DNA of 64,000 bases from Aulosira sp. FACHB-615 (GTDB lineage Bacteria > Cyanobacteriota > Cyanobacteriia > Cyanobacteriales > Nostocaceae). Under the pieces are notes generated by a model, which saw only the letters and a program-made list of their open reading frames with translations, searched no databases and had not been told where the DNA came from. Location of the stretch: NCBI RefSeq assembly GCF_014698045.1, contig NZ_JACJSE010000005.1, positions 372,001 through 436,000 on the forward strand. Reading direction: 5' to 3'. The stretch's first letter is position 1, and each line of letters begins with the position of its first letter. The translations under genes were made by a program, and so were the position numbers. Shown here piece by piece: positions 1 through 9,289 of the stretch.

Positions 1-2
1 GA

Positions 3-833
3 GGTTGTAATGACGTACTTTCCAGCCCTTGGGGTACGGTTTTCGGTCAGCCATTGGCATTATTTGGATGTTTAGCATATATCAGTATGGTGATATTTGC
101 TTTAGCGCCCTTAGTTATCAACTCTGAGAACAGCAACCAGCGTAAACAAATCGAAAATTGGACTTGGCTGCTGTTGTTGGTGGGAGCAATTGCCATGTCT
201 GTGTTCAGTGGCTATTTAATGTATGTGCTGGCTTTTCAAATCAAAGCCTTGTGTCCTTACTGTTTAGCCTCGGCATTCTTCTCCCTCAGTTTGTTAACTC
301 TCACAATTCTGGGACGTACCTGGGAAGATATCGGACAAATTTTATTTACGGCTTTGATTGTGGCAATGGTGACACTGATTGGGACTTTGGGTGTGTATGC
401 AGGTGTGAATACATCACAAACGCCTGGTTCCACCGGACAACAAAGAATTTCATTTATCCCGACACCGGCACAAACGCCTAACCCGGAATACGGTTGGGAA
501 ATCACCACCAACTCTGGAGAAGCCGAAATCGCCCTAGCACAACATTTAGCCAAAGTCGGTGCGAAAGAATATGTTGCCTACTGGTGTCCTCATTGCCACG
601 AACAAAAGCTAATTTTTGGTAAAGAAGCTTACCAAATTATTAACGAGAAAGTGAAGGTTGAGTGTGCAGGCGACAGTCCTAAAGGTAAACCAGAATTGTG
701 CCGCGCTGCAAACATCCAAGCCTTCCCGACTTGGATTATTAATGGTCAAACTTATAGTGGCGTGCAAAACCTCACAGAACTAGCCAAGATTACTGGTTAT
801 ACCGGCCCAACAAATTTTAAATATTTTAAGTAA
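3..833 (+). CDS. VKOR family protein fused to a DsbA/thioredoxin domain (5' partial)
   Basis: This is a membrane thiol-oxidising enzyme: a vitamin K epoxide reductase-like domain that passes disulfides to a fused periplasmic or lumenal thioredoxin-like domain. The frame is open from base 3 and begins GCNDVLSSPWG, the cysteine loop motif of VKOR, so the true start and first membrane helix lie before the window. Hydrophobic helices follow, with the catalytic pair in CPYCLAS. The C-terminal domain carries CPHC in the context YWCPHCHEQK. A TTG at base 54 could be mistaken for a start but lies inside the VKOR domain. In cyanobacteria such fusions are known to form disulfide bonds during photosystem biogenesis; that role is inferred from the family. 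A hairpin terminator follows. Confidence 0.9.
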   Translation, partial: GCNDVLSSPWGTVFGQPLALFGCLAYISMVIFALAPLVINSENSNQRKQIENWTWLLLLVGAIAMSVFSGYLMYVLAFQIKALCPYCLASAFFSLSLLTLTILGRTWEDIGQILFTALIVAMVTLIGTLGVYAGVNTSQTPGSTGQQRISFIPTPAQTPNPEYGWEITTNSGEAEIALAQHLAKVGAKEYVAYWCPHCHEQKLIFGKEAYQIINEKVKVECAGDSPKGKPELCRAANIQAFPTWIINGQTYSGVQNLTELAKITGYTGPTNFKYFK

Positions 834-880
834 TCAACGTCAGCGCAATTGTTTTTCTAAATTAATTCTCACTTTTGCTC

Positions 881-930
881 GTCAACTGGCTGAATATCAC
901 AATTCATATTCCCAGTTGACTTATTTTTTT
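881..930 (+). terminator. Rho-independent terminator after the VKOR gene
   Basis: GTCAACTGG and CCAGTTGAC form a 9-bp perfect stem around a loop of about 20 nt, followed at once by TTATTTTTTT. The remainder of the gap to base 1267 holds no gene that I can see. Confidence 0.75.
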
Positions 931-1267
931 GCAATTTTCTTTTTCAGCGTTAGTATAAGTGACAACAAATTATTAAAATCCTTCATTTACCTTTTCGATA
1001 ACGAAAATATACTTTTTATTAGCAATCAATATTTATACTGCACCTGTTCTTCTTTGATACAGCAATACTGGTTAACCTTTGCTTAATCATTAATCATGAT
1101 GAGTTATTCTTTGCTAACACTATTGCAAATTATTTGGTGGAAGATAACAATACTGATAAAATTTTCTCCAATCAACACTGGAGCATCTTCGGGATATTTA
1201 CTGAGTGTCGGCTAGTTTTTGATATCTGTAGTAATTGAAAGTATTTCTCCCTACTAGGTAATTGGGA

Positions 1268-3472
1268 ATGAATAAGCAGCTAGACAAGCATTTTGTCAGG
1301 TTATTTTTGAGTTGGAACCTGCAACAGTCACTTGAGCGAAAATATAAAGAATTAGTTGTTGCTGGTATTGTGGCGACCTGCATTATATTGTTACGCTTTG
1401 TCGGAGTGTTTCAATCCTTAGAGTTAGCCGGGTTGGATCAATTTTTTCGCTTACGTCCAACCGAAGAACCAGAAGAACGGATCACGATTGTAGCAATTGA
1501 TGAAGATTCTTTGCGGCGAGTGGGTTCTTGGCCGATTCCTGATGGCGTGATTGCTAATTTATTGCAGAAAGTACAAGTGCATCAACCTCGTGTGATTGGC
1601 TTAGATATATATCGAGATTTAGCAGTCAATCCAGGACACCAAGAACTAGTTAATCTTTATAGTTCAATGCCAAATTTAATCGGTATTCAACTATTAAACC
1701 AGAACCGCAATATGCGTGTTCTGCCGCCTCTAAAACTGAACCCAAACCAAGTTGGTTTTAATAATTTACTGTACGACTATGATGGCAAAGTCAGGCGGAA
1801 TTTGTTGTATCTTCACATGAATGATCAACACTATGAAAGTTTTGCCTTAAAGTTAGCATTACTCTATTTACAAGACCAAAAAATTACCCCAAAAAAAGCT
1901 GCTAAAAATAGTGATTATGTCCGATTAGGCAAGGCTATACTTACCCGTTTTCAAGCCAATGATGGTGGTTATGTGAGGGCAGACGATCGCGGCTATCAAA
2001 TTTTATCTAATTTTCCTAAACCATCATGTAAAAAAGTTGCTGGTGAATTTTGTAATTTCCGTCAAATCTCTATGAGTGATGTTTTAGATGGCAAAGTGCC
2101 AGTTAGTTGGATACGCGATCGCATTGTGTTGATTGGTTCCACTGCTCCCAGTTTGCAAGACTTTGCATTTATTCCCTACTCTAGCCAAATGTTAGGTACA
2201 ACCAAGCCAGTAGCAGGGATTGAACTGCAAGCTTACTTTGTGAGTGAGTTAATCTCCTCTGCTTTGACAGGAAGACCATTATTAAGAGTTTGGGCGAAAT
2301 TATGGGAGTGTTTATGGATTTTTACTTGGTCTTATTTGGGTTCGTTAATCATTTGGCAGATTAAGACTTTTAGTAAAAGTATTCCCAGTATTTTAGTATC
2401 TTTATTTATACTTTTTTTAAGTAGTTATCTAGCTTTTTTACTGGGTTGGTGGCTACCATTAATCCCGGCAACTCTTGGCTTGAGTAGCGCCTCAATTTGG
2501 ATGATTATTCATATTGCATATATGCAGGAAGAATTGAAACGCTCTAAGGAGTTTTTGCATCAAGTCATTAATTCTATTCCTGACCCCATTTTTGTCAAAA
2601 ATGAAAAACATCAGTGGATTGTCTTAAATGATGCTTACTGCCAATTCATTGGTTATCCTGATAGTCTGTTGCTGGAAAAGTCATATTATGAATTTTTCCC
2701 ACGCCATGAAGCTGATGTTTTTCGAGAACAAGATGATTTAGTATTTCTCACCCAAAAACCGCGCGAAAATGAAGAAGAATTTACTAATGCTGCGGGTCAA
2801 ACCCATCTAATTGCTACGAAGCGATCGCTCCACAAAGATGCGGCTGGTAATTTTTTCTTAGTGGGAGTGATTCGAGATATTACCCAGCGCAAGCTGATGG
2901 AAGAAGAACTACGACGCACTGCGGCTGAGTTATTTCGCTCTAATACAGAATTAAAACTCAAAGAAGACCATTTACGGTATCTGGCTTATCACGATCCCCT
3001 GACAGGCTTATCGAATCGCAAATTCTTTCTTGAACAACTTCAAGAATCTTTACAATGGTCGCAAAACAACAACTTGTTGCTGGGACTGCTGTTTATTGAC
3101 TTGGATGGCTTTAAACATATTAACGATACTTTGGGGCATGATATGGGCGATCGCTTGTTGGTGATTGTTTCCCAAAGACTCAGTAATTGTTTGCGCGGTA
3201 GTGATACTGTCTCCCGGCTGGGTGGTGATGAATTTACAGTCATTCTCCGCGCAATTCCTGAAGTTTCAGTGGCGGCTAGAGTTGCAGAAAAAATTCTCGC
3301 CAGCCTAACCGAACCAATTGTGCTATCAGGATACACCACTAAAGTTTCTGCCAGTATTGGCATCAGTGTTTATCCGACAAATAGCCAAGATGCAGAAACC
3401 CTGATTAAACAAGCCGATTCAGCTATGTACCGGGCTAAACACTTAGGTAAAAACCGATATGAGTTGACTTGA
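1268..3472 (+). CDS. CHASE2-PAS-GGDEF diguanylate cyclase
   Basis: This is a predicted membrane receptor that makes cyclic di-GMP. An N-terminal helix precedes an extracytoplasmic CHASE2 domain (about residues 50-330). Three hydrophobic helices follow (about 340-430), then a PAS domain (about 440-550), a short coiled coil and a GGDEF domain running to the C-terminus. The active-site motif GGDEF is intact at about residue 655. The product-inhibition site RGSD lies five residues before it, so the enzyme should be active and feedback-inhibited. No EAL domain follows. I chose the ATG at 1268 over the TTG six bases upstream. The sensed signal is unknown. The gene stands alone between two terminators. 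Confidence 0.9.
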   Translation: MNKQLDKHFVRLFLSWNLQQSLERKYKELVVAGIVATCIILLRFVGVFQSLELAGLDQFFRLRPTEEPEERITIVAIDEDSLRRVGSWPIPDGVIANLLQKVQVHQPRVIGLDIYRDLAVNPGHQELVNLYSSMPNLIGIQLLNQNRNMRVLPPLKLNPNQVGFNNLLYDYDGKVRRNLLYLHMNDQHYESFALKLALLYLQDQKITPKKAAKNSDYVRLGKAILTRFQANDGGYVRADDRGYQILSNFPKPSCKKVAGEFCNFRQISMSDVLDGKVPVSWIRDRIVLIGSTAPSLQDFAFIPYSSQMLGTTKPVAGIELQAYFVSELISSALTGRPLLRVWAKLWECLWIFTWSYLGSLIIWQIKTFSKSIPSILVSLFILFLSSYLAFLLGWWLPLIPATLGLSSASIWMIIHIAYMQEELKRSKEFLHQVINSIPDPIFVKNEKHQWIVLNDAYCQFIGYPDSLLLEKSYYEFFPRHEADVFREQDDLVFLTQKPRENEEEFTNAAGQTHLIATKRSLHKDAAGNFFLVGVIRDITQRKLMEEELRRTAAELFRSNTELKLKEDHLRYLAYHDPLTGLSNRKFFLEQLQESLQWSQNNNLLLGLLFIDLDGFKHINDTLGHDMGDRLLVIVSQRLSNCLRGSDTVSRLGGDEFTVILRAIPEVSVAARVAEKILASLTEPIVLSGYTTKVSASIGISVYPTNSQDAETLIKQADSAMYRAKHLGKNRYELT

Positions 3473-3524
3473 ACGGTCAGCAAAAATTAAAAAAATCAGT
3501 AATTTTTACAATAGACAATAGTCT

Positions 3525-3556
3525 CAGCCATTGTAACCAATGGCTGAATGTTTTAT
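3525..3556 (+). terminator. Hairpin terminator after the GGDEF gene
   Basis: CAGCCATTG and CAATGGCTG form a 9-bp perfect stem with a TAAC loop, followed by a T-rich stretch. Confidence 0.6.
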
Positions 3557-4108
3557 GTCTGGATTTTTATAGTAAAATTGTACTATACTGAGCATGTAAA
3601 GATTTATTGTATTGTGATTTATTTAGTCTAAAAATTTATATATGAGTAACACTACTTAAACTAATTTTGAATTATACTTACTTTCATAAATTAAATTTTG
3701 ATAAAGAAATCACGAAATGAGCCATTTTTGTACTCTCAACTCCTGGTTTTTGCGGAGATGTACCAAATTTACCTCGGAAATACTGAGTTTTTTAGTATTA
3801 TTTGCTACGAGTCAAGATGGGGGTTTGCCGCAGAAATATAAAGAATATATTAAGATTTTATGTTTCCGCGCCTGACTCTAGAGGTAATTAACGAACCTCG
3901 AACAACATCATCGCTACGAGTTCTAACTTTTGGCTGATGTCTGTTAGCAACCTTTAGGTATATTTCTTAAGTGTTGAGCAGATTTTCTGTCCCAAGTTTT
4001 TTACTCAAAGATTTTTCTGAGAAATAAAAAATTTTACTAAAGTTTAATTTTTCCGCGAAACTAATTCCGCATCGGATGTAGGTAAAAAAAGTACTGGGTG
4101 AAATCAGA
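3557..4108. other. AT-rich intergenic region, no gene seen
   Basis: About 550 bases without a convincing reading frame or a recognised RNA. Part of it is probably the promoter of the small secreted protein that follows. Confidence 0.5.
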
Positions 4109-4369
4109 ATGCAAAAAATAGATAGAAACTTGATGGCGACAAACTTAAAAATCACAAGTATTTTGATATTGTGTGTAAGCGCCTGTTTAGCGATTCCGAA
4201 AATTGCTGATGCTAGAGTAAATTTTCACGATTTAGTAGCTAATGCTTTGACTAATACCGAAAATAGCAGTTTTACAAGCTCTAATGGTAATTTTCAAGAG
4301 TTAACAGATGTTTATGTGCCGCCAAATTATGGACTTCCTGATAGCCAGCATGGTAGCGGTACACGCTAA
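4109..4369 (+). CDS. Small secreted protein ending in a GSGTR motif
   Basis: An 86-residue protein of unknown function. A basic N-terminus and a hydrophobic stretch (ITSILILCVSACLAI) end in a signal-peptidase-like ADA site near residue 35, leaving a mature peptide of about 50 residues. The tail PPNYGLPDSQHGSGTR is proline- and glycine-rich and looks like a conserved motif; I have the impression that similar tails occur in other small exported cyanobacterial proteins. The start could be this ATG or the in-frame ATG eight codons later, which gives a more typical signal peptide. It is single, with no operon partner. A regulatory or surface role is possible but unproven. Confidence 0.65.
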   Translation: MQKIDRNLMATNLKITSILILCVSACLAIPKIADARVNFHDLVANALTNTENSSFTSSNGNFQELTDVYVPPNYGLPDSQHGSGTR

Positions 4370-4574
4370 CGCATTGCAGATTGCTGAGTAAGTATTTTCA
4401 AGAGTTATAGCCACAAACATAGTCCTAGGGTATGCTTCGACTCATATTGTTAAGAAACTTCTAGAGAAGAGAATAAACAGTTATTAAAATGATCATCATT
4501 CTGGGGAGAGAGGTTTTTCATGCCTACACTTCTTCACTCTTTACCCAACCCTTGATTTTTCATCTCACTGCTTA

Positions 4575-4830
4575 ATACCAATTCGCAATGACGCTCGCTA
4601 ACGCAATTAAAAAATCTAGCTCCAGTAAGACTTTCCTGATTTCTATCTGTCGCATTCTTTTCTTAAATTGGTATAGTGCCATCTCACTTTCAAAATGATA
4701 GAGATATACAAGTAGCACCTCGACTTCTCCTGACGGAGACGCTGCGCGAACGCTCGGTACAAGTCGCTCGGCGAACAGAAGCAGAAGTACAGAGGAAGTG
4801 ATTTGTATCAATAATTTCGTGAATTGGTAT
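4575..4830. repeat. Composite repeat bounded by ATACCAATT inverted ends
   Basis: ATACCAATTC at 4575 and GAATTGGTAT at 4821 are inverted copies. A further AATTGGTAT lies near 4668. The same end sequence bounds a segment at 27207-27308, so this looks like a small non-autonomous repeat family. The 79-residue minus-strand frame across it has no protein character. Confidence 0.5.
4711..4778. repeat. Dispersed repeat, copy 1 (CTGACGGAGACGC type)
   Basis: This segment, from AGTAGCACCTCGACTTCTCC onward, recurs almost unchanged at 49271-49334. A related core is present at 27041-27055. Confidence 0.65.
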
Positions 4831-4896
4831 AAGTCATAAATTATTTGAATTTAAATTAGGATAAGGTTTCACTTTAGTAAGCGATCGCGCATTTTA

Positions 4897-4928
4897 AAAC
4901 CCCTACATTTATATAAATGTAGGGGTTT
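4897..4928. terminator. Perfect 15-bp palindromic hairpin
   Basis: AAACCCCTACATTTA pairs with TAAATGTAGGGGTTT across almost no loop. It could end transcription from either side or be a repeat remnant. Confidence 0.45.
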
Positions 4929-4937
4929 ATCTTCACC

Positions 4938-5048
4938 AGGACTTACGCATCAAAATTTTCTGTGGGGATTGGGTGTGAGGGTTTTGGATACTTACACCCT
5001 TACACCCTTTTATAAAACCTTATTTTTTCGTTTTTTTGCGTAAGTCCT
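4938..5048. repeat. MITE-like element family A, copy 1
   Basis: Terminal inverted repeats AGGACTTACGCA and TGCGTAAGTCCT enclose about 87 bases. A second copy, inverted and longer, lies at 31219-31360 and shares the internal stretch from CGTTTTTTTGCG to the ACACCCTTA-rich centre. No coding capacity. Confidence 0.75.
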
Positions 5049-5098
5049 ATTCACCTCTGCCTGTTCCTAATATTATTCATTGACTGCTGAATTTTTCT

Positions 5099-5920
5099 TT
5101 ATCGCAACTGAAAACCAAGATTATTTAAGGCTTCACGCAGTCGATCGCGTCCTCTTAAAGATTCTACTGTGGCAATGCGCTCTGAAGAATGTTGTGACCA
5201 ATCCCCAGCAATGTTCATCTGTTGTTCAGTATAAAACTGTTTGATGATGTCGTTGTAGTGGGCGATCGCTTCATCTTGTTCAGCTAATTTATATGTTTCT
5301 CGATGCAGCACTGCTGACTGTGGTAGACGTGGTTTGATGGCTGCATTTACTTCGGGGTTGGGATAACCCACACATAAACCAAATACCGCATATACAGATG
5401 AAGGTAAGTTGAGGATGCGTGCTACTTCTTCTGGGCGGTTGCGAATCCCACCGATGTATACCGTTCCCAAGCCTAAAGATTCAGCTGCGATCGTGGCGTT
5501 TTGAGCAGCTAAGGTAGCATCCACAGTTGCCATAACAAACATTTCTAAATAGTCTAAAGCTTCACGGCTGATACCGCGACTATCGGCAACATAACTCAGT
5601 CGCGCCAAGTCTGCTAACCAAACCAAAAATAGCGGTGCTTGTCGAATATGTGCTTGATTACCCGCTAGTTTTGATAGTTCTTCTTTACGTTGGGAATCTT
5701 CAACGGCCACTAAACTCCAGGTTTGCAGATTAGAAGATGTCGATGCAGACTGCGCGGCTGTGACTAAAATTTCTAGTGTTCCTGGTGGTAGAGGATCACT
5801 GAGATAAGAACGGATGGAACGATGAGATAGTAAGGTTGTCAGTGATTCATTCCAATCAATTTGGGAATTAAAAGGAAGTTCACCATAGCGCGATTGTAAA
5901 AGTTCTGTAGGATTGCTCAT
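5099..5920 (-). CDS. Nitroreductase family FMN oxidoreductase
   Basis: An FMN-dependent NAD(P)H oxidoreductase of the nitroreductase fold (about 273 residues). The N-terminal FMN-binding motif RSIRSYLSDPLP is followed by AQSASTSSNLQTWS. A later GLGTVYIGGIRNRPEEVARIL segment fits the second FMN/dimer region, and GYPNPE matches the NfsA/FRP-like subgroup. I chose the ATG at 5920 because the longer frame relies on a TTG. It lies 48 bases after the sulfonate-type binding protein on the same strand, so the two are probably co-transcribed. A reduced-flavin supply for a desulfonating monooxygenase is a reasonable inference, but no monooxygenase gene is in view. Confidence 0.85.
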   Translation of the reverse strand: MSNPTELLQSRYGELPFNSQIDWNESLTTLLSHRSIRSYLSDPLPPGTLEILVTAAQSASTSSNLQTWSLVAVEDSQRKEELSKLAGNQAHIRQAPLFLVWLADLARLSYVADSRGISREALDYLEMFVMATVDATLAAQNATIAAESLGLGTVYIGGIRNRPEEVARILNLPSSVYAVFGLCVGYPNPEVNAAIKPRLPQSAVLHRETYKLAEQDEAIAHYNDIIKQFYTEQQMNIAGDWSQHSSERIATVESLRGRDRLREALNNLGFQLR

Positions 5921-5968
5921 AGGTAAAGATAGGTGATGTAATTGCAACTTTTCATGACTGAAACGGTG

Positions 5969-7090
5969 TTACGTCTTGGGTGAAAATGCCGCATATTGTT
6001 CTTTGGTTAAAAGTGCATCTCTAACCTTCACCTCTTTAGGAATTAACTTGAGTTGATAATAGGTATCAGCAACTCCTTGTTGTAGATTGATGAGATTGTC
6101 ATCAATTGGCACTACACCAAAACTACGTCTACTAGTTGCCTTTTTCATTGTTTCTAAGTCAATACCCAATACAGGTGCAAGAGTTTGGGCAACTTCATCT
6201 CGATTTTGTGCTGACCATTCTTCTAGTTTTTGAATTTCTTCTAAAATGGCCTTCACACTTTGAGGATTTTCGGTGACAAACTTACGGCTACCGATATAAT
6301 ATCCCCCTTGCTTATTAATGCCTGTGCCGTCAACAAGTACACGAGCATTCGTGGCTTTTTGGGCTGCTGCATAAAACGGGTCCCAAATTACCCAAGCGTC
6401 AATACTACCTTTGACAAAAGCTGCTCGTGCATCTGCGGGTGGTAAATATTTTGGCTCAATTTCACTATATTTTACTCCCCCTTTTTCTAGAGCTTGAACT
6501 AGTAATAAATGGGCGCTAGAACCTTTTTGAAAGGCGATTTTTTTACCTTTTAGGTCACTCAGTTGCTTAATGGGAGAATTTTCTGGGACAAGAATTGCTG
6601 AACCTGCTGGACTAGGTGCAATACCAGCCACATAGGTCAATGCGGCACCTGCGGCTTGAGCAAAGATTGGTGGAGATTCGCCGACATGACCAAAGTCAAT
6701 ACTACCAACATTCATCGCTTCTAGTAGTTGTGGCCCGGCAGGAAATTCAATCCATTCTACAGATTTTCCTTCTGGCGCAAATCGCTTTTCTAACACTCCT
6801 TTAGTCTTCAGCAAAATCAGGGATTTTTGATAACCAAATCTGATTACCTTAGCTTCTTGAGGTGCTGAATTGCTAACTGGATTGGCACTAGCATTAGGAG
6901 TACTCACATTAGATGGTGATGAGCAAGCTGCAAACAACAAACTCAAACAAAGACCTGTAATGAAAGCTCCAGCTATGGGCAAAGGTGTAGTATGAAAGCG
7001 CAATCTGGGAGATTTTTGTAAGGATAGATTGAGAAATTGAATTAGCGATCGCCACCGATCAATTAAGTAGCGAAATATCAAGCTAGTCAT
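5969..7090 (-). CDS. ssuA: Aliphatic sulfonate-type ABC transporter substrate-binding lipoprotein
   Basis: The periplasmic capture protein of an SsuA/TauA-type ABC importer. A long basic leader and hydrophobic helix end in a lipobox (LLFAAC, Cys near residue 56), so the mature protein should be a lipoprotein. The binding domain begins VIRFGYQKSLILLKTKGVLE, with typical family motifs VGSIDFGHVGESPP and DAWVIWDPFYAAA. CTGGAGAA lies just upstream of the ATG. No permease or ATPase gene is adjacent in the window; only the nitroreductase follows. The substrate could be a sulfonate, taurine or a related organosulfur compound and cannot be read from the sequence. Confidence 0.85.
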   Translation of the reverse strand: MTSLIFRYLIDRWRSLIQFLNLSLQKSPRLRFHTTPLPIAGAFITGLCLSLLFAACSSPSNVSTPNASANPVSNSAPQEAKVIRFGYQKSLILLKTKGVLEKRFAPEGKSVEWIEFPAGPQLLEAMNVGSIDFGHVGESPPIFAQAAGAALTYVAGIAPSPAGSAILVPENSPIKQLSDLKGKKIAFQKGSSAHLLLVQALEKGGVKYSEIEPKYLPPADARAAFVKGSIDAWVIWDPFYAAAQKATNARVLVDGTGINKQGGYYIGSRKFVTENPQSVKAILEEIQKLEEWSAQNRDEVAQTLAPVLGIDLETMKKATSRRSFGVVPIDDNLINLQQGVADTYYQLKLIPKEVKVRDALLTKEQYAAFSPKT

Positions 7091-7215
7091 GAGAATATTT
7101 CTCCAGAGTTTATAAAATACTATAAATCTATAGAGTTACAGTTGTATACTATTAATTCAGGGGAAGTTGACATCATAACCAGGAGTGATAACTTGCATAT
7201 CTCCCCTGTTTTCTG

Positions 7216-7470
7216 TTAACGATAACTGCGCTTGCCAAAGGAACTTGTATCCATCCCCGCTTTTTTGTGTTTGGTAACAACAGTACTGAGTTGGAGTTTA
7301 AAACCAAGCTGCTCTAGCTGGATTTGCGAAAAAGACTCTTTCAAAATAATTGTGAAGGGATATCTTTGAAAGACAGTTGCTCTTCCTTGAGACAATAATG
7401 CTCTGGCATGACTGATGCGTACTGGAGATAGGGGTTGTTGATTAGCATCAAGAATTAAAACTTTAGTCAT
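7216..7470 (-). pseudogene. Truncated IscB-like RRXRR-domain protein remnant
   Basis: The 84-residue frame starts MTKVLILDANQQPLSPVRIS and continues ARALLSQGRATVFQRYPFTI, which matches the N-terminal (PLMP-like and bridge) part of IscB/RRXRR HNH endonucleases, the transposon-encoded RNA-guided ancestors of Cas9. The frame stops after about 45 recognisable residues plus a diverged tail ending SFGKRSYR. The RuvC and HNH parts are absent downstream. Full-length relatives are usually 400-500 residues. It is therefore either a decayed copy or a domesticated N-terminal fragment. The start ATG is well placed. Confidence 0.7.
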
Positions 7471-7740
7471 AAATCAAAAAATATTGTTCGTTCAAGTTAC
7501 TAAGCGATCGCACTTGCTAATTTCACTGCTGACGAAATAGCGATCACAACCTTTGCTGTTCATAAGAAAGATGAGAGCCTAGAGATTAACTCCAGTACTC
7601 TCCTATAATTACCGCCCATTTAGCTGTGATATCGTGTCCTTAAACATCGGTTTATCGAGCGATTTACCGTTGTTTAGAGTACAAACAAAACCTAACACAG
7701 ACAAATTAAAAAAGCAAGCTGATTGCTAGAGCCTTTTGCA
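7471..7740 (-). other. Possible remnant of an IscB-associated omega/HEARO RNA
   Basis: IscB genes are normally preceded by a structured guide-scaffold RNA. In this gap the minus strand can fold GAGAG with CTCTC (7573-7577 with 7598-7602) around an inner GAG/CTC stem. This is weak evidence, and I cannot align it to the known family. Otherwise the stretch has no gene. Confidence 0.25.
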
Positions 7741-7980
7741 AAGAATGGGTGTAGGGGCAAAATCAAGTCAAAAGTCAAAAGTTAAAAGTCAAAAATTCTC
7801 TGACTTTTGACTTCTCCGTAGGGGTATAGGTGTTCAAAACCCTGACACCCTTATACCCATTCTTCACAGACAATCTTTGTTCCCAATTCCTATTGCACCA
7901 ACTTACTGAGTCAAACTTCATCTCCTCCCTTGTCTCCCTTGTCTCCCCTGTCCCCTCTTCCCCTGCTCCCTGCCCCTCTG
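7741..7980. repeat. Heptamer STRRs and pyrimidine-rich repeats
   Basis: AAAAGTCAAAAGT-type heptamers (7768-7815), a weak inverted pair AGAATGGGTGTAGGGG / ACCCTTATACCCATTCT, and a run of CTCCCTTGTCTCCC units (7921-7980). No gene is credible here. Confidence 0.6.
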
Positions 7981-8029
7981 CCTACACAGTGATAGTATAT
8001 TTTTTAAGTTGGAAGTCCCTAATTGCTTT

Positions 8030-8815
8030 TCACCCTCTACCTTGACAAAATTCATCTACCCAAGAAGCTAGACTACGGGCATGAGTATGAGTCAAAGGCT
8101 GAGTTTTTAAATTTTGTAGTGATTTGCCATTAGTAGACACTTCAGTAGTCTCAATCAAAGATGGTGCGGTTTTCGTCTGACTTTTTACTGCTGTTTGGCG
8201 AGAAACTACAATGCTTCTGGGCATTAGTTTGCCATAATTAGGAAGTTCCACTGCTAGGGCGACAGTTTTACCATTGTTAGGAACTGTTGTAGCCAAGGCT
8301 AAAGCTGAGATTGGTTTATTTTGGCGTGATTTATGAGAAGATTTGAGGCTCACGTTAGTCGCAACTGCAAAGGCTGGTAAGGGTTGGTGCGCCTGTGGCG
8401 AGTCAGAAGTGATGTTTTCGGGATGTTGGATGGTAGCTGGAGATTGAGGAATGATATCGTTAGCTGTAGCGAGCGATCGCACCGGTTGTTCCTCAAGCGA
8501 TTTATTTTCAGCAAACTCTTTTATCGGCGCAGCTTCATCTAAGTTTGTTAAACGCAACTCCTCATCAGGATTAAAATTCAGCCCCAAAGCTGTCACTATA
8601 TCATCAGGATTATTATTCAGATCCATCATAAAACTCAGCATCTGCTCAAACTCTGGTTCTAGAACAGATAAAGTCGCCAAAATAAAGCCAGATGATGGTC
8701 TTCGCAGGCCATGATAATTTCCCCAAACTCGCATTTTCACTAGCCAGGGACGATTTTGTTGATAGTAACCCAGCCACTTCATTTTTAATGATTGACGTAG
8801 CTGCTGAATATTCAT
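8030..8815 (-). CDS. DUF5331-type cyanobacterial protein
   Basis: A protein of unknown function, about 261 residues. The N-terminal 90 residues (NIQQLRQSLKMKWLGYYQQN, then RRPSSGFILATLSVLEPEFE and ALGLNFNPDEELR) match the conserved N-terminal block that I know from DUF5331 proteins, which are restricted to cyanobacteria. The remainder is low-complexity, rich in Ser, Thr, Lys and Pro, and probably disordered, ending in a short ARSLASWVDEFCQGRG segment. There is no signal peptide or membrane helix. I chose the ATG at 8815; the longer frame depends on a TTG. No partner gene is evident. Confidence 0.7.
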   Translation of the reverse strand: MNIQQLRQSLKMKWLGYYQQNRPWLVKMRVWGNYHGLRRPSSGFILATLSVLEPEFEQMLSFMMDLNNNPDDIVTALGLNFNPDEELRLTNLDEAAPIKEFAENKSLEEQPVRSLATANDIIPQSPATIQHPENITSDSPQAHQPLPAFAVATNVSLKSSHKSRQNKPISALALATTVPNNGKTVALAVELPNYGKLMPRSIVVSRQTAVKSQTKTAPSLIETTEVSTNGKSLQNLKTQPLTHTHARSLASWVDEFCQGRG

Positions 8816-8873
8816 CGGATGCCTCACTTGAGTCAACAATAGAGCAGACCTGGTTGTTTGTAATTACAGCAGA

Positions 8874-8915
8874 ATTCAGAAGTCAGAAGTCAGAAGTCAG
8901 AAGTCAGAAGTCAGA
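8874..8915. repeat. Heptamer tandem repeat (TCAGAAG)n
   Basis: Five to six head-to-tail copies of TCAGAAG just upstream of the DUF5331 gene, a typical cyanobacterial STRR. Confidence 0.85.
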
Positions 8916-9062
8916 ATGATAATAGACTTTTTACCTAGCTTTGAGGACACAATTGTGTACTTCACTCACTGAAAATTTGCTGTAGATTTATTCATCTCTT
9001 GCATCTAGACCCGACTAATGGAATTCACGGCTATACAAACTAGCAATGTGCGACTTATTCTT

Positions 9063-9289
9063 GAAACCCCTCTCCAAACCTCTCTCCGCTTCGGGGAGAG
9101 GCTTTGAATCTTGCCCCCCCTTCCCTACGAGGGAAGGGGTTGGGGGTTAGGTTTGAGAGAAAGTTGCACACCACCTAAACTAATACAAAATTAAGGATTT
9201 AGAACCCGCGCAGGTGGTCACTGAGCTTGTCGAAGTGCGGGTTTTGTTTGTGTAGCCGCGACTTCAGTCGCTTGGCGCAAGATATTTAT
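9063..9289. repeat. Intergenic repeats with hairpins
   Basis: CCTCTCCGCTTCGGGGAGAGG is a short hairpin, and CCCTTCCCTACGAGGGAAGGG is a second. A GCGCAGGTGGTCACTGAGCTTGTC segment split across 9211-9232 recurs near 9697-9722. TGTGTAGCCGCGA at 9250 recurs at 27147. No gene. Confidence 0.5.

Noticed and set aside
3700..3960. Possible cyclic di-GMP riboswitch upstream of the small secreted protein
   Set aside because: The proximity to a GGDEF gene suggested it, but I cannot assign the conserved GEMM core bases.
4572..4811. 79-residue minus-strand frame
   Set aside because: It lies across two dispersed repeats, with no ribosome site or conserved motif.
8874..8915. CRISPR-like direct repeats
   Set aside because: The units are seven bases without spacers, typical of STRRs. 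The same applies to 20711-20755 and 30334-30385. No cas genes are present.
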